DNA from: Devosia faecipullorum
GTDB lineage: Bacteria; Pseudomonadota; Alphaproteobacteria; Rhizobiales; Devosiaceae
Reading direction: 5' to 3'
DNA: 64,000 bases
Assembly: GCF_015158295.1 (NCBI RefSeq)
Contig: NZ_JACDXV010000001.1
Location: forward strand, 186,001-250,000
Both the position numbers and the translations under genes were made by a program. Below, one piece after another: positions 20,934-30,974 of the stretch (within the stretch, counting starts at the first letter, position 1; every line of letters begins with the position of its first letter). The notes beneath the pieces were generated by a model, which saw nothing but the letters and a program-made list of their open reading frames with translations, was not told the origin of the DNA and did no database searches.

Positions 20934-22124
20934 TCATTCGCCCCTCGGCATTTCCACGCTTGCACTGGCCATGGCCACGATCCCTTCCTCCCGCCCGATA
21001 AAACCGAGCTTCTCATTGGTTGTCGCCTTGACCGCCACGCGGCGCACCGAAATCCCCAGGGTTTCGGCGATCTCCGCGCACATGGCAGGGGCGTAGGGGC
21101 TGATCTTCGGCGCTTCGGCGACTATTGTCACGTCGCAATTGACGATGCGCCCACCGGCCCTGGCTACCAACTCGCCGGCATGCTTGAGGAAAATGCTTGA
21201 GGCCGCGCCTTTCCATTGTGGATCGCTGGGCGGGAAATGCACGCCGATATCGCCTTCGCCGATGGCGCCGAGGATGGCGTCGGTCAGGGCATGCAGGGCC
21301 ACGTCGGCATCAGAATGGCCATTGAGCTTTGAATGATGCGGAATCCTGACGCCGCCCAGCCACACGGCATCCCCCGGCTCGAAGGAGTGCACGTCATAGC
21401 CGGTGCCGATGCGGGTTTCCATGCGTGCGTCTCCTAGAAGAATGTGTTCTGCCCGCACAAAATCCTGCGGGTGGGTAAGCTTGATATTGTTCGGATCGCC
21501 CTTGACCATCGCGACTCGCAAGCCCGCCCATTCGGCGATTTCCGCGTCATCGGTGAAGTCGCGCCGCACGTTGCCGGCGCGCATATGGGCGGAAAAAATC
21601 TGTCCGAACCGGAATCCCTGCGGCGTTTGCGCCGCCGAAAGCTGCCTCCGGTCTTCGGTACCGCTGACCTCGTGCCCGTCCCGGGAGCGCTTGATCGTGT
21701 CGGTTATCGGCAGGGTTGGCAGGGCGCCGTCGGCCTGTTGCAATGCGGCGATGACATTCCCAATCAGCTCGACTGTGGCAAAGGGGCGGGCGGCGTCCTG
21801 GATCAACACCAGATCGGGGCGCAAGGGTGCAAGTGCCTTAAGTCCCTCCAACACCGAGGCCTGACGGCTCGCTCCGCCCGCAACCGGCGGCAAGAGCCGG
21901 ACGTCTTCAAGCTCCAAGGCATCATATTGCTGGCGGTGCTCGTCATTGATCACCGCGATAACCTGGCTCACCTGCTCATGCGCGAGGAAAGCGGCAATCG
22001 TACGCGACAGGACCGGAACGCCCAGGAGGCTGCGATATTGCTTGGGAATGACATTGCCATCCAGGCCGGCGCGCTCGCCCTTGCCGGCGGCGACGACGAT
22101 CACGGCTATGGATTTTGACTGCAT
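20934..22124 (-). CDS. ispDF: Bifunctional IspD/IspF, MEP isoprenoid pathway
   Basis: This 396-residue fusion has a 2-C-methyl-D-erythritol 4-phosphate cytidylyltransferase domain (1-225, beginning with VVAAGKGERAG) and a 2,4-cyclodiphosphate synthase domain (about 233-390, beginning with GTGYDVHSFEPGDAVWLGG and containing GHSDADVALHALTDAI). The fusion joins two non-consecutive steps of the MEP pathway and is typical of alphaproteobacteria. Metal-binding D-x-H of IspF is visible in YDVHSF. It is divergent from dusB across 178 bases. Confidence 0.96.
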   Translation of the reverse strand: MQSKSIAVIVVAAGKGERAGLDGNVIPKQYRSLLGVPVLSRTIAAFLAHEQVSQVIAVINDEHRQQYDALELEDVRLLPPVAGGASRQASVLEGLKALAPLRPDLVLIQDAARPFATVELIGNVIAALQQADGALPTLPITDTIKRSRDGHEVSGTEDRRQLSAAQTPQGFRFGQIFSAHMRAGNVRRDFTDDAEIAEWAGLRVAMVKGDPNNIKLTHPQDFVRAEHILLGDARMETRIGTGYDVHSFEPGDAVWLGGVRIPHHSKLNGHSDADVALHALTDAILGAIGEGDIGVHFPPSDPQWKGAASSIFLKHAGELVARAGGRIVNCDVTIVAEAPKISPYAPAMCAEIAETLGISVRRVAVKATTNEKLGFIGREEGIVAMASASVEMPRGE

Positions 22125-22302
22125 GGGCCTATACGCACTTCGAGATGAAAACCGTCTCCCTGCATGGGTCTAGCCTCCGCCCCGTCATGCGGCAAGAGCA
22201 GGGCTGATTTACCGCTGTCGAGGCGGTTGAGCCAGTTGCGCCCTGCAACGAACTGACTATTATGCAGGCACCTATCAAATTTGATCATTTCTGGGGCAGA
22301 TC

Positions 22303-23304
22303 GTGCAAGACAATGCCTGCGCTTTCAGCATTGGAGGCCATGCGATCCGCAATCGCGCCTTTCTGGCGCCGATGGCGGGGATCACCGATCGACCCTTTCG
22401 CCAGATCGCCGAGCGTCATGGTGCGGGCATGGTCGTCTCCGAAATGGTGGCCAGCGCCGCTCTGAGCACCGGGCATGACGATATGGTCCGCAAGCTCACT
22501 CGCACGGGGGACCTGCCGCATATGGTGCAATTGGCGGGATGCGAGCCGGCCTGGATGGCCGAAGGCGCGCGCATTGCCGAAGCGTCGGGCGCTGACATCA
22601 TCGACATCAATTTCGGCTGCCCGGCAAAACGCGTCACCAATGGCTACGCCGGGTCGGCGCTGATGCGGGTGCCGGATCAGGCCCTTGCCATCGTCGATGC
22701 CGTGGTCAAGGCGACCCGGCTTCCGGTCACGGTCAAGATGCGGCTGGGCTGGGACGACGAGAGCCTCAACGCGCCTGAAATCGCGCAGCTTGCCGTTGGA
22801 GCCGGGGCGCAGATGATTACCGTTCATGGACGGACGCGGCAGCAATTTTACAAAGGCGTCGCGCGCTGGGAAAAGGTTCGCGCCGTCGTCGAGGCGGTGC
22901 CGGTACCTGTCATCGTCAATGGGGATATTGTCGATGCCGACAGCGCCCGCTTGGCATTGCAGCGATCTGGCGCCGCCGCCGTGATGCTCGGCCGTGGGGC
23001 GCAGGGGCGCCCATGGCGCGTCGGCCAGATTGGCGCTGAACTGGAGGGGAATAGCCCTGCGCAGGCTCCCGAGGGCACTGAACTCATTGCTTTGATATGC
23101 CGGCATTACGAGGACATGCTGAGCGATTACGGAATCGAGGTCGGTCTGCGCGCTGCGCGCAAGCACCTCGATTGGTACGCAGAGGCCGCTGGCCTGCAAA
23201 TGGACAAGCCGACGCGCAAAGCATTGCTGGACAATGATGATCCTCAGGCCGTCATCGCCCTGATCGGCGCCCTGTTTTCCGGCACCTGGAAGGCGGCGGC
23301 ATGA
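22303..23304 (+). CDS. dusB: tRNA-dihydrouridine synthase (DusB/NifR3)
   Basis: This 333-residue flavoprotein reduces uridines in tRNA. The FMN-barrel motifs LAPMAGITDRPFR, INFGCPAKRVTNGYAGSALM (catalytic Cys) and VHGRTRQQFY are intact. It starts at GTG 22303. The gene is historically called nifR3 because it heads the operon with ntrB and ntrC in rhizobia, as here: its stop overlaps ntrB by ATGA. Expression of the nitrogen regulators is thus tied to this gene. Confidence 0.93.
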   Translation: MQDNACAFSIGGHAIRNRAFLAPMAGITDRPFRQIAERHGAGMVVSEMVASAALSTGHDDMVRKLTRTGDLPHMVQLAGCEPAWMAEGARIAEASGADIIDINFGCPAKRVTNGYAGSALMRVPDQALAIVDAVVKATRLPVTVKMRLGWDDESLNAPEIAQLAVGAGAQMITVHGRTRQQFYKGVARWEKVRAVVEAVPVPVIVNGDIVDADSARLALQRSGAAAVMLGRGAQGRPWRVGQIGAELEGNSPAQAPEGTELIALICRHYEDMLSDYGIEVGLRAARKHLDWYAEAAGLQMDKPTRKALLDNDDPQAVIALIGALFSGTWKAAA

Positions 23305-24431
23305 GTGCCGACGACACGAGAATCGATTCCGTGCCGGCGCGTGCAGTGTTGCAGGCATTGCCGCAACCCATTCTGGTTCTCGACGAAAACCGGCATATCC
23401 TCTTCGCCAATTATGCTGCCGAAGGCTTTTTCGGTGCTTCCCTGGCGGTGCTGACGCGGCAGCGTCTGGACGATCTCATCGCCTTCGGCTCGCCGATCAT
23501 CTCCCTCGTCGAAACCGTCAGCCAGCGCCACGCGCCGATGACCGAATATCGCGTGCGGGTTGGCTCGTCCCGTTTTGGCGACGAACGGGTGGCCGACGTA
23601 TTCGCCACGCCGATCTCCGATAGTGATGGTCGAGTCACTGTGCTCATCCAGGAGCGTACCATGGCCGACAAGATTGACCGGCAGATGGTGTCGCGTGGCG
23701 CGGCCCGTTCAGTGACGGGCCTTGCTTCCATGTTGGCTCATGAGATCAAGAACCCGCTCTCCGGCATACGCGGCGCGGCGCAATTGCTTGAACAATCGGT
23801 TCCCGCCGAAGAAGTGCCTCTCGCTCGGCTCATCCGCGACGAGACGGACCGCATTGTCGGCCTGATCGACCGGGTTGAAGTGTTTGGCGATGAGCGGCCG
23901 CTAGAGCGGGAGCCGATCAATATCCACATTGTCCTCGACCGGGTAAAATTGCTGGCCCGCAATGGCGTGGCGCACGGCATTACCTTTTTTGAGGAATACG
24001 ATCCCTCGCTGCCACCCGTCTTCGGAAACCGCGACCAGCTCATCCAGATATTCCTTAACTTGATCAAGAACGCCTCGGAAGCGCTTGAAAGAACACAGAA
24101 ACCTGAGATCAAGATAACCACCGCTTTCCGCCCGGGCATTCGGATCAGCGTCGCCGGTGTGGCGGAGCGCATTTCGTTGCCGCTGGAAATCGTCATCGAG
24201 GACAACGGGCCGGGCGTGCCTCCGGACATCCTGCCTTTCCTGTTTGATCCCTTCGTTACCACCAAGACCAATGGATCGGGCCTAGGTCTGGCGCTGGTCG
24301 CCAAAATCGTCGGCGACCATGGTGGCGTCATCGATTGCGAGAGCCGCCCAGGCCGGACGCGGTTCCGTATTCTGCTGCCGGTTGCCAGTGGCGTCTTCCA
24401 GTCACAAGCCGAAGAGGGGCCGTTTCAATGA
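23301..24431 (+). CDS. ntrB: NtrB nitrogen-sensing histidine kinase
   Basis: This 376-residue soluble kinase has an N-terminal PAS domain (about 15-125), a HisKA dimerisation domain with the phospho-accepting histidine in [11 protein letters not shown], and a HATPase domain with N (LIKNASEAL), G1 (EDNGPGVP) and G2 (GSGLGLAL) boxes. It phosphorylates NtrC when nitrogen is limiting, under control of PII. No membrane segments are visible. It is linked by ATGA overlaps to dusB upstream and ntrC downstream. Confidence 0.94.
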   Translation: MSADDTRIDSVPARAVLQALPQPILVLDENRHILFANYAAEGFFGASLAVLTRQRLDDLIAFGSPIISLVETVSQRHAPMTEYRVRVGSSRFGDERVADVFATPISDSDGRVTVLIQERTMADKIDRQMVSRGAARSVTGLASMLAHEIKNPLSGIRGAAQLLEQSVPAEEVPLARLIRDETDRIVGLIDRVEVFGDERPLEREPINIHIVLDRVKLLARNGVAHGITFFEEYDPSLPPVFGNRDQLIQIFLNLIKNASEALERTQKPEIKITTAFRPGIRISVAGVAERISLPLEIVIEDNGPGVPPDILPFLFDPFVTTKTNGSGLGLALVAKIVGDHGGVIDCESRPGRTRFRILLPVASGVFQSQAEEGPFQ

Positions 24432-25876
24432 GCCATGTTGTCCTGCTCGCCGATGACGATGCCGCCATCCGCATGGTGCTCAACCAGGCGCTGACCCGGG
24501 CCGGCTATGAGGTGAGGCCCACCGGTAATATCTCCACCATGTGGAACTGGGTAAGTCGTGGCGAAGGAGACATCCTTATCACCGACGTTGCCATGCCCGA
24601 TGGCAATGCCTTCGAGGTCATGCCCAGGATCAAGAAGCTGCGGCCCGACCTGCCGATGATCGTCATGAGTGCGCAGAACACCTTCATGACCGCGATCCGC
24701 GCCTCCGAAGTGGGTGCTTATGAATATCTGCCGAAGCCTTTCGATATCACCGAGGTGCTTTCGGTTGTGGCCCGGGCCCTGGCCGATTCCAGAAAACCGA
24801 ATTCGGCCGAACGCAAAGTGGAGGAGACCGGCGAAACCATGCCGCTGGTGGGGCGCTCCACCGCCATGCAGGACATCTACCGCGCATTGGCGCGGTTGAT
24901 GCAGACCGATCTCACCGTGATGATCACCGGCGAAAGCGGCACCGGCAAGGAATTGGTGGCGCGGGCGCTGCACGATTTCGGCAAGCGCCGCAACGGTCCG
25001 TTCGTGGCGATTAACATGGCCGCCATTCCACGCGACCTGATCGAAGCCGAATTGTTCGGGCACGAAAAAGGGGCCTTTACCGGCGCCAGCACCCGCTCCT
25101 CCGGCCGCTTCGAGCAGGCGGAAGGCGGCACTCTGTTTCTCGACGAAATCGGCGACATGCCGATGGATGCCCAGACGCGCCTGCTGCGGGTGTTGCAGGA
25201 GGGTGAATATACGATGGTGGGTGGCCGCAACGCCATCAGGACCAATGTGCGTATCGTCGCCGCAACCCATCGCGACCTGGGCCAGTTGATCCGCCAGGGT
25301 CTGTTCCGAGAAGATCTCTATTATCGCCTGAATGTCGTGCCGATCCGCCTGCCGCCGCTGCGCGAGCGTGCCGACGACATCCCGGACCTGGTGCAGCATT
25401 TCCTCAGGCTGGCCGAACGCGACGGCGAAGCCTCTAAGTCGATGTCGATGGACGCCATAAGGCTGATGCAGAACTATTCCTGGCCGGGGAATATCCGCGA
25501 GTTGGAAAATCTCGTGCGGCGGCTCTCCGCACTTTATGCCGATGAGCAGATTTCTGCCGAGATCGTGCAGAACGAGCTCAATATTGGTGATCGCCCATCG
25601 GCAGGCAATGGTGCTGGTCCGGTGGACATCTCCACGGCGATCGAAACCCATGTGGGTCAGATTTTGCGGGAATATGAACCCAACCTGCCGCCGGCGGGCC
25701 TTTACCAGCGGGTTCTCGACAAGGTTGAGGCGCCGCTGATCGCGATGACGCTGAATGCCTGCGGTGGCAACCAGATCAAGGCGGCGGATCTGCTCGGCGT
25801 CAACCGCAATACGCTGCGCAAGAAAATTCGCACCCACAGCATCGAGATCGTCAAGCACAGCCGCCGCGGCGGCTGA
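24428..25876 (+). CDS. ntrC: NtrC sigma-54-dependent response regulator
   Basis: This 482-residue regulator has a receiver domain (1-120, phospho-acceptor Asp in [10 protein letters not shown]), an AAA+ domain with Walker A GESGTGKE and an intact sigma-54 loop GAFTGAS, and a C-terminal Fis-type helix-turn-helix ([13 protein letters not shown]). It activates nitrogen-assimilation promoters with RpoN. I start at ATG 24428, overlapping the ntrB stop by ATGA, rather than the longer frame. The intact GAFTGA contrasts with NtrX further on. Confidence 0.95.
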   Translation: MSHVVLLADDDAAIRMVLNQALTRAGYEVRPTGNISTMWNWVSRGEGDILITDVAMPDGNAFEVMPRIKKLRPDLPMIVMSAQNTFMTAIRASEVGAYEYLPKPFDITEVLSVVARALADSRKPNSAERKVEETGETMPLVGRSTAMQDIYRALARLMQTDLTVMITGESGTGKELVARALHDFGKRRNGPFVAINMAAIPRDLIEAELFGHEKGAFTGASTRSSGRFEQAEGGTLFLDEIGDMPMDAQTRLLRVLQEGEYTMVGGRNAIRTNVRIVAATHRDLGQLIRQGLFREDLYYRLNVVPIRLPPLRERADDIPDLVQHFLRLAERDGEASKSMSMDAIRLMQNYSWPGNIRELENLVRRLSALYADEQISAEIVQNELNIGDRPSAGNGAGPVDISTAIETHVGQILREYEPNLPPAGLYQRVLDKVEAPLIAMTLNACGGNQIKAADLLGVNRNTLRKKIRTHSIEIVKHSRRGG

Positions 25877-25905
25877 GATCCGGCATGGACGGCAGCGCGC
25901 CTGTA

Positions 25906-26733
25906 TTACCCCGTGAAACTGCGGACCAGTGAACCGGCGACGAGGAACCAGCCGTCCACGAGTACGAAGAAGATCAGCTTGAAGGGCAGGGAGATGACCA
26001 CGGGCGGCAGCATCATCATGCCCATGCTCATCAAAACCGATGCCACCACCATGTCGATGACGACGAAGGGCAGAAACAGGAGAAAGCCAATCTCGAAGGC
26101 GCGGCGCAGCTCCGAGATCATGAAGGCCGGAATCAACAATTGCAGGGGAATGGCTTCGGGCTCGTCGGGCGGTTCAGCGGCGGTCAGGTCGTAGAACAGC
26201 TCCAGATCCTTGTCGCGCACATTGCTGCGCATGAATTCATGCACTGGCGCGGCGCTTGCCTCGAAGGCCTCGGCAAACTCGATCTGCCCCGCTATCAGTG
26301 GGGCAATGCCCTGATCGTAGCTTTGCTGCAGCACAGGTTGCATGATGAACAGTGTCAGGAACAGCGCCAGCGACACCATAACCGAATTGGGCGGCGCCGT
26401 TTGCAGGCCTATTGCCGTGCGCAGCAGCGACAGCACCACCACGATGCGGGTGAAGCTGGTGACCATTACCAGAATGGATGGCGCCAGCGACAACAGGGTA
26501 ATAAGCCCGATGAGCTGGACGGCCCGCTCGGTCAGCGTCGTTTCGTCGCCGAAATCGATGGAAAGATCCTGGGCCTGACCTTGTGCGGTCAGGGCTAGCA
26601 CTAGGAAGCCGGCGGCAAGAAACGGAGCCCAGCGCAGCCAGCGCTTTCGCGCGGGCTCAGCCGCGATTTGCCTCGTTTCCGTCCTGCTTTTCAAGCGCCG
26701 CGCCTTCGCTGATCCCGCCCTTGCCGACTTCAT
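25906..26733 (-). CDS. fliP: FliP, flagellar export apparatus protein
   Basis: This 275-residue protein of the export gate has a cleavable signal-like helix (about 35-54) and four further membrane segments. Family blocks APSILVMVTSFTRIVVVLS and PFKLIFFVLVDGW are present. It is preceded by about 30 basic residues, and the predicted ATG overlaps fliO by 77 bases, which is longer than usual. No better internal start is obvious. FliP assembles with FliQ and FliR, encoded on the other strand nearby. Confidence 0.92.
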   Translation of the reverse strand: MKSARAGSAKARRLKSRTETRQIAAEPARKRWLRWAPFLAAGFLVLALTAQGQAQDLSIDFGDETTLTERAVQLIGLITLLSLAPSILVMVTSFTRIVVVLSLLRTAIGLQTAPPNSVMVSLALFLTLFIMQPVLQQSYDQGIAPLIAGQIEFAEAFEASAAPVHEFMRSNVRDKDLELFYDLTAAEPPDEPEAIPLQLLIPAFMISELRRAFEIGFLLFLPFVVIDMVVASVLMSMGMMMLPPVVISLPFKLIFFVLVDGWFLVAGSLVRSFTG

Positions 26734-27334
26734 TAGCTGAGTCGGCGGCGGTCTCGGCCGAAATGTCCGGGTTTTGCCCGGATTCAGGCCGCTCCGTGGC
26801 GGCGCCCTGGCGCATCAGGCCGGTCTTGCGCAGTGAAACCCTGGTCTTGCGCGCACCGGAATGACCCGCCTGCTGCAATTCTTCCAGGAGGGTCCCCGGC
26901 TCGGCCTTGGGAAAGGGGGCGGCGGGGCGCACCGTTTCTACAATTGGAGCGGGAGCGGAAGGCACAGAGGCAAGGGCAGGGTGTTGCGCGGCAGGCGCGG
27001 GGATAGTGGCCGTACGCCGCGCTGGCAGGGCCGCTGGCCCCTCCGCAATCGCGATGCCGGTTTCCACGACCACGTCCTGCGGCCCGCCGGTCAGGATAAG
27101 GTGTTCGACATTATCGCGCCGGACGATCAGCAATTGCCGCTTCTGGTCCAGAACCAGCGTGTCCACCACCGCCAGCCTTCTGTTTCGCCCGCGCGCGCCA
27201 GTGCTGGACACCTTGAAGACGACCTTGAGCAGCCAGACCACCAGCAGGATCAGCGCGATGACCGCCGCGAGCGCGAAAAGCATGGTCAGGATGGTGGCGC
27301 CGCTATCGCCAAAAAGGCCGGTAATGAACTGCAC
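26657..27334 (-). CDS. fliO: FliO, flagellar export chaperone protein
   Basis: This 225-residue protein has one N-terminal membrane helix (about 15-40) followed by a small cytoplasmic domain with the FliO pattern RRLAVVDTLVLDQKRQLLIV and NVEHLILTGGPQDVVVE. The C-terminal 120 residues are low-complexity Ala/Pro/Glu. FliO helps FliP assemble. Its start lies 227 bases from flgB in the opposite direction, so one control region can serve both transcripts. Confidence 0.88.
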   Translation of the reverse strand: MQFITGLFGDSGATILTMLFALAAVIALILLVVWLLKVVFKVSSTGARGRNRRLAVVDTLVLDQKRQLLIVRRDNVEHLILTGGPQDVVVETGIAIAEGPAALPARRTATIPAPAAQHPALASVPSAPAPIVETVRPAAPFPKAEPGTLLEELQQAGHSGARKTRVSLRKTGLMRQGAATERPESGQNPDISAETAADSANEVGKGGISEGAALEKQDGNEANRG

Positions 27335-27496
27335 GAATCAAAGCTCCCACTGCGTCCGCAGATAAATGCGTTGCCTTATACGCCGTCAGGGCCACCGACA
27401 GCGAGCCGCGGCCGAATCCTGGTCGGCACTTATTGCCTAATTAGCCGATGCAATGTGCAAAATGCGAGGCATGTTTCGCGCGGTGCTGGCAGGTTG

Positions 27497-27511
27497 TTAA
27501 CCAATACTTAA
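27497..27511. promoter_or_regulatory. CtrA-type box between fliO and flgB
   Basis: TTAACCAATACTTAAC gives TTAA-N7-TTAAC, the full CtrA recognition pattern. It is 50 bases before the flgB start and central to the divergent fliO/flgB region. CtrA activates early flagellar operons in Caulobacter and relatives, so the match is in the expected place. Confidence 0.6.
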
Positions 27512-27561
27512 CCATGACTGGGCAGAATTTGCCCATTAAGGACTCGTTTGGAGGTCGGCCC

Positions 27562-27966
27562 ATGGGCCTCATGGATATGCCGGTTTTCTCGGCGCTGACC
27601 GACAAGATGCGCTGGCACCAGACCCGCCAGGGCCTGCTGGCCGAGAATGTCGCCAATGCCGAGACGCCCGGCTATCGAGGACGCGACCTCAAGCAATATG
27701 ACGCAAATTCGTCCTTCGCCGCAATGAGTTCCGCCAGCGTTTCGACGCTGGTGACGCAGCCGATGCACTTTTCCGTTTCCTCCGGCGCCGGCGGGTTCGA
27801 CGCCCAGCGCATGGCCAATTTCGAGATCACGCCGGAAGGCAATGGCGTCACACTCGAGGAAGAGATGATGAAGGTCACCACCAATATGATGGATTATCAG
27901 GCCGCCACGTCGCTGTACCAGAAATCCATCCGCATCCTGCGCGTCGCGCTGGGAAAGAACGCCTAA
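27562..27966 (+). CDS. flgB: FlgB, flagellar proximal rod protein
   Basis: This 134-residue rod protein has the flagellar basal-body signature LLAENVANAETPGYRGRD near the N-terminus and a C-terminal coiled region ending MMDYQAATSLYQKSIRILRVALGKN. The start follows GGAGGT by six bases; a longer frame starting at 27448 runs through the promoter region and is rejected. It heads the flgB-flgC-fliE-fliQ-fliR-flhB run. Confidence 0.94.
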   Translation: MGLMDMPVFSALTDKMRWHQTRQGLLAENVANAETPGYRGRDLKQYDANSSFAAMSSASVSTLVTQPMHFSVSSGAGGFDAQRMANFEITPEGNGVTLEEEMMKVTTNMMDYQAATSLYQKSIRILRVALGKNA

Positions 27967-27977
27967 GGGATTGATTT

Positions 27978-28388
27978 GTGGATTTTAATTCTTCCCTCCG
28001 CATCGCAGCGACCGGCCTTCAGGCCCAGACCGCACGCATGCGCGTCATTGCCGAAAACATCGCCAACGCCGATTCCGCCGGCAAGGCGCCGGGCGATGAG
28101 CCCTATCGCCGCCGCATCCCCACCTTCCAGACGGTGCTGGATCACGAGATTGGCGGGCGTGTCGTCGAGGTAGGACGCCTCGCCTATGACATGAGCGATT
28201 TCTCGTCGCGCTACGAGCCGGGCCACCCGGCCGCCGACGCCGCCGGTTTTGTTCAATATCCCAACGTCAACACGCTGATCGAGACGGTGGACATGCGCGA
28301 GGCCCAGCGCAGCTACGAGGCCAATCTCAACGTCGTCACCGTAACCCGCCAGATGCTCGGGCGCACGCTCGACATCCTGCGCGGCTGA
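27978..28388 (+). CDS. flgC: FlgC, flagellar proximal rod protein
   Basis: This 136-residue rod protein begins at GTG 27978 with MDFNSSLRIAATGLQAQ and shows the rod/hook signature MRVIAENIANADSAG. It contains the FlgC central block YPNVNTLIETVDMREAQRSY and ends near the usual LGRTLDILRG. It lies 11 bases after flgB. FlgB and FlgC form successive parts of the rod in the periplasm. Confidence 0.94.
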   Translation: MDFNSSLRIAATGLQAQTARMRVIAENIANADSAGKAPGDEPYRRRIPTFQTVLDHEIGGRVVEVGRLAYDMSDFSSRYEPGHPAADAAGFVQYPNVNTLIETVDMREAQRSYEANLNVVTVTRQMLGRTLDILRG

Positions 28389-28408
28389 TCGGTTCAGGGA
28401 AGCTCTCC

Positions 28409-28741
28409 ATGGCTACTACTACCCCGTTCAACGCCGCAACCGCCGCCTATGGCAATGCCAGCCGCCTGATCAATCAGGCCGCAAAGCCGGCGACCGACCT
28501 TACCGCCAAGGCCAACATTGGCGGCAACAGCTTCGCCGATCTTCTGGCGCAGAATGTCCAGGGCGTGATCGATCAGGGCAAGGTGTCGGACCAGATGGCA
28601 ATGGACATGGTCAGCGGCAAGGCCAATGTCGTGGACATGGTCACGGCCCTGTCCGAGACCGAAATGGCCATCGAAAGCATGGTCACCATCCGGGACCGAG
28701 TCATCTCCGCCTATGAAGAAATCATGCGGATGCCGATCTGA
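28409..28741 (+). CDS. fliE: FliE, flagellar hook-basal body adaptor
   Basis: This 110-residue protein has a variable N-terminus and the conserved FliE C-terminal half (SFADLLAQNVQGVIDQGK, then MVTALSETEMAIESMVTIRDRVISAYEEIMRMPI). FliE connects the MS ring or export gate to the rod. It follows flgC by 20 bases. A gap of 105 bases with no evident gene separates it from fliQ. Confidence 0.93.
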   Translation: MATTTPFNAATAAYGNASRLINQAAKPATDLTAKANIGGNSFADLLAQNVQGVIDQGKVSDQMAMDMVSGKANVVDMVTALSETEMAIESMVTIRDRVISAYEEIMRMPI

Positions 28742-28846
28742 GCGCCCCGCACCCCATCCATATTAGTGGGTATGTAGCGCCTGCGGCGGTAGAAAGGACG
28801 TGGCAGGGGTATAATCTATGCTGGTGATTCCAACGGACCCTAGGCC

Positions 28847-29113
28847 ATGACCGGCGCAGAAGTGCTCGACATCGCGACGCAGGGCATCTGGACGCTTCTT
28901 ATCGTGTCCCTGCCGATGATGCTGGTGGGTCTGATTGTCGGCGTCGTGATCGCCCTGTTCCAGGCCCTGACGCAAATCCAGGAAATGACCCTGGTTTTCG
29001 TGCCCAAGATCATCGCCATCTTCATCACCATGCTCATTGCTTTGCCATTCCTGGGCGCAACCATGGCCGCCTATATGGACCGGGTAGTCGACATGATCAT
29101 CATGGGCTCTTGA
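28847..29113 (+). CDS. fliQ: FliQ, flagellar export gate subunit
   Basis: This 88-residue protein has two membrane helices joined by a short loop, with the family pattern VSLPMMLVGLIVGVVIALFQALTQIQE and FVPKI. Four copies assemble with FliP and FliR in the export gate. Its stop is one base before the fliR GTG. Confidence 0.93.
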   Translation: MTGAEVLDIATQGIWTLLIVSLPMMLVGLIVGVVIALFQALTQIQEMTLVFVPKIIAIFITMLIALPFLGATMAAYMDRVVDMIIMGS

Positions 29114-29114
29114 G

Positions 29115-29882
29115 GTGACCCTGAGCCTGGACTGGCTCCCGGCCATGGCCTTTACCTATATCATTCTCTTCGCGCGCATCGGCGCCATGATAATGCTTCT
29201 GCCTGCGCTTGGAGAGCAGATGATCCCGATGCGCCTGCGCCTGAGCTTCGCGCTGGCCTTCACGCTGGTGCTGTTCCCGCTGCTGAGTGACCTCATGCCG
29301 GCCATGCCCGCCGCGCTTGACGGCATGATCGGGATTTTAGGCCATGAACTGGCTATTGGCCTGATGATCGGGGCCATAATACGCCTCACGGTCATGGCCA
29401 CGCAATTAGCCGGCGCCGTCGTCGCCTTTCAGACCGGACTTTCCGGTGCCATGACAGCGGATCCGACCATGAGCGGCATGCAGAGCGCGGTTTTCGCCAG
29501 CTTCCTGTCGTTCCTCGGCGTGACGCTGATCTTTGCGACCGACCTGCATCACGTCGCGCTGGCGGCCATTTATGACAGCTATATGGTGTTTTCCCCCACC
29601 GATCCGCTGATGATCGAGGACGCAATGCAGATGGCCATTCGCACCTTAGCCGCCGCATTCACCGTCGGCGTGCAGATGGCTGCGCCTTTCGTCGTCTTCG
29701 GCCTTGTGTTCAACCTCGGAGCCGGCATCCTGGCGCGCCTTATGCCGCAATTGCAGGTTTATTTCGTGCTCATGCCGGCAAATATCATCGTCGGCCTGCT
29801 TCTCTTTGCCGTTTTGCTGACCATGATGATGGGCTGGTATCTCACCGCCTTCGAAAATCATCTGGCAATGTGGAGGGGGTGA
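29115..29882 (+). CDS. fliR: FliR, flagellar export gate subunit
   Basis: This 255-residue protein has at least six hydrophobic segments and begins at GTG 29115, two bases after the fliQ stop. FliR features include FARIGAMIMLLPALGEQMIPMR, FQTGLSGAMTADP and the PQLQVYFVLMPANIIVG block near the C-terminus. It works in the inner membrane with FliP, FliQ and FlhB. Confidence 0.93.
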   Translation: MTLSLDWLPAMAFTYIILFARIGAMIMLLPALGEQMIPMRLRLSFALAFTLVLFPLLSDLMPAMPAALDGMIGILGHELAIGLMIGAIIRLTVMATQLAGAVVAFQTGLSGAMTADPTMSGMQSAVFASFLSFLGVTLIFATDLHHVALAAIYDSYMVFSPTDPLMIEDAMQMAIRTLAAAFTVGVQMAAPFVVFGLVFNLGAGILARLMPQLQVYFVLMPANIIVGLLLFAVLLTMMMGWYLTAFENHLAMWRG

Positions 29883-29885
29883 TCC

Positions 29886-30974
29886 ATGTCGTCCGAAGCG
29901 CCCGACAAAGACTCCAAAACAGAAGATCCGTCCCAGAAAAAGCTCGAGGATGCGCACAAGAAGGGTGATGTCGCCAAAAGCCAGGAGGTGACGACCTGGT
30001 TCATGTTGCTCGGCTCGGCCATCGTGTTCACCGGGCTGGCCCCATGGGTGAGCGCGAATCTGAGCGCTTCGCTAAGCCTGGTCATCATGAACGCCGACCA
30101 GTTTGATCTCAGCGGTTCGGGTTTTTCCGATTTCTTCAATGGGTTGGCACTCAATCTGCTGGCGATCGTCTTGGCGCCGCTGGCGGTGCTTTACACCTGC
30201 GGCATCGTTGCCAATCTGATTCAGCATCGACCGGTCTGGTCCGCCGAGCCGATAACACCAAAGTTCTCGAAAATCTCGCCGCTTTCCGGCGCTAAGCGCC
30301 TGTTCTCCAGCGATGCGCTGGTCAATTTCGGCAAGGGCCTGTTCAAGATCAGCGTTGTGGGCACGGTCGTGGTGGTGGTCTGCTGGCCCGAGCGCGACCG
30401 GCTCGACACCATGATGACCGCCGATCCTCTGTTCATCTTGCTCGATTTTCAGGAGATTGGCATCAAGATATTTGCCGCCACCCTGGCGATCATCACCGCC
30501 GTGGCCGCCGCCGACTATTTCTATGTGCGCCAGAAATGGTGGAAGCGACAGATGATGACCGTTCAGGAAACTCGTGAGGAATACAAACAGATGGAAGGCG
30601 ATCCTCATGTAAAGGGTCGCATCCGGCAACTGCGTCAGGAGCGGTCGCGGCAGCGCATGATGGCTGCCGTACCCGACGCCACAGTGGTCATCACCAACCC
30701 TACCCACTATGCCGTCGCACTCAAATACGACAAGTCGATGAGCGCGCCGAAATGCGTGGCGAAGGGCGCCGATGCCATTGCGCTGCGAATCCGCGAACTT
30801 GCCAATGAGCATGACGTTCCCATCGTTGAAAATCCACCGCTGGCCCGCGCCCTTTTCGCCGCCGTGGACGTGGACGACACGGTGCCGACCGAGCATTTCA
30901 AGGCCGTCGCCGAAGTGATCGGGTTCGTTATGAAACTAAAGCAGGGCAGAAGCGGATCGGGTAGGGGCGCATAG
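29886..30974 (+). CDS. flhB: FlhB, flagellar export switch protein
   Basis: This 362-residue protein has a hydrophilic N-terminus (KTEDPSQKKLEDAHKKGDVAKSQE in pieces), four membrane helices and a cytoplasmic domain. The autocleavage motif NPTHYAVAL is intact, so it should cut itself between N and P and switch substrate specificity. It ends the flagellar run. The 171 bases that follow before ntrY hold no gene that I can see. Confidence 0.95.
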   Translation: MSSEAPDKDSKTEDPSQKKLEDAHKKGDVAKSQEVTTWFMLLGSAIVFTGLAPWVSANLSASLSLVIMNADQFDLSGSGFSDFFNGLALNLLAIVLAPLAVLYTCGIVANLIQHRPVWSAEPITPKFSKISPLSGAKRLFSSDALVNFGKGLFKISVVGTVVVVVCWPERDRLDTMMTADPLFILLDFQEIGIKIFAATLAIITAVAAADYFYVRQKWWKRQMMTVQETREEYKQMEGDPHVKGRIRQLRQERSRQRMMAAVPDATVVITNPTHYAVALKYDKSMSAPKCVAKGADAIALRIRELANEHDVPIVENPPLARALFAAVDVDDTVPTEHFKAVAEVIGFVMKLKQGRSGSGRGA

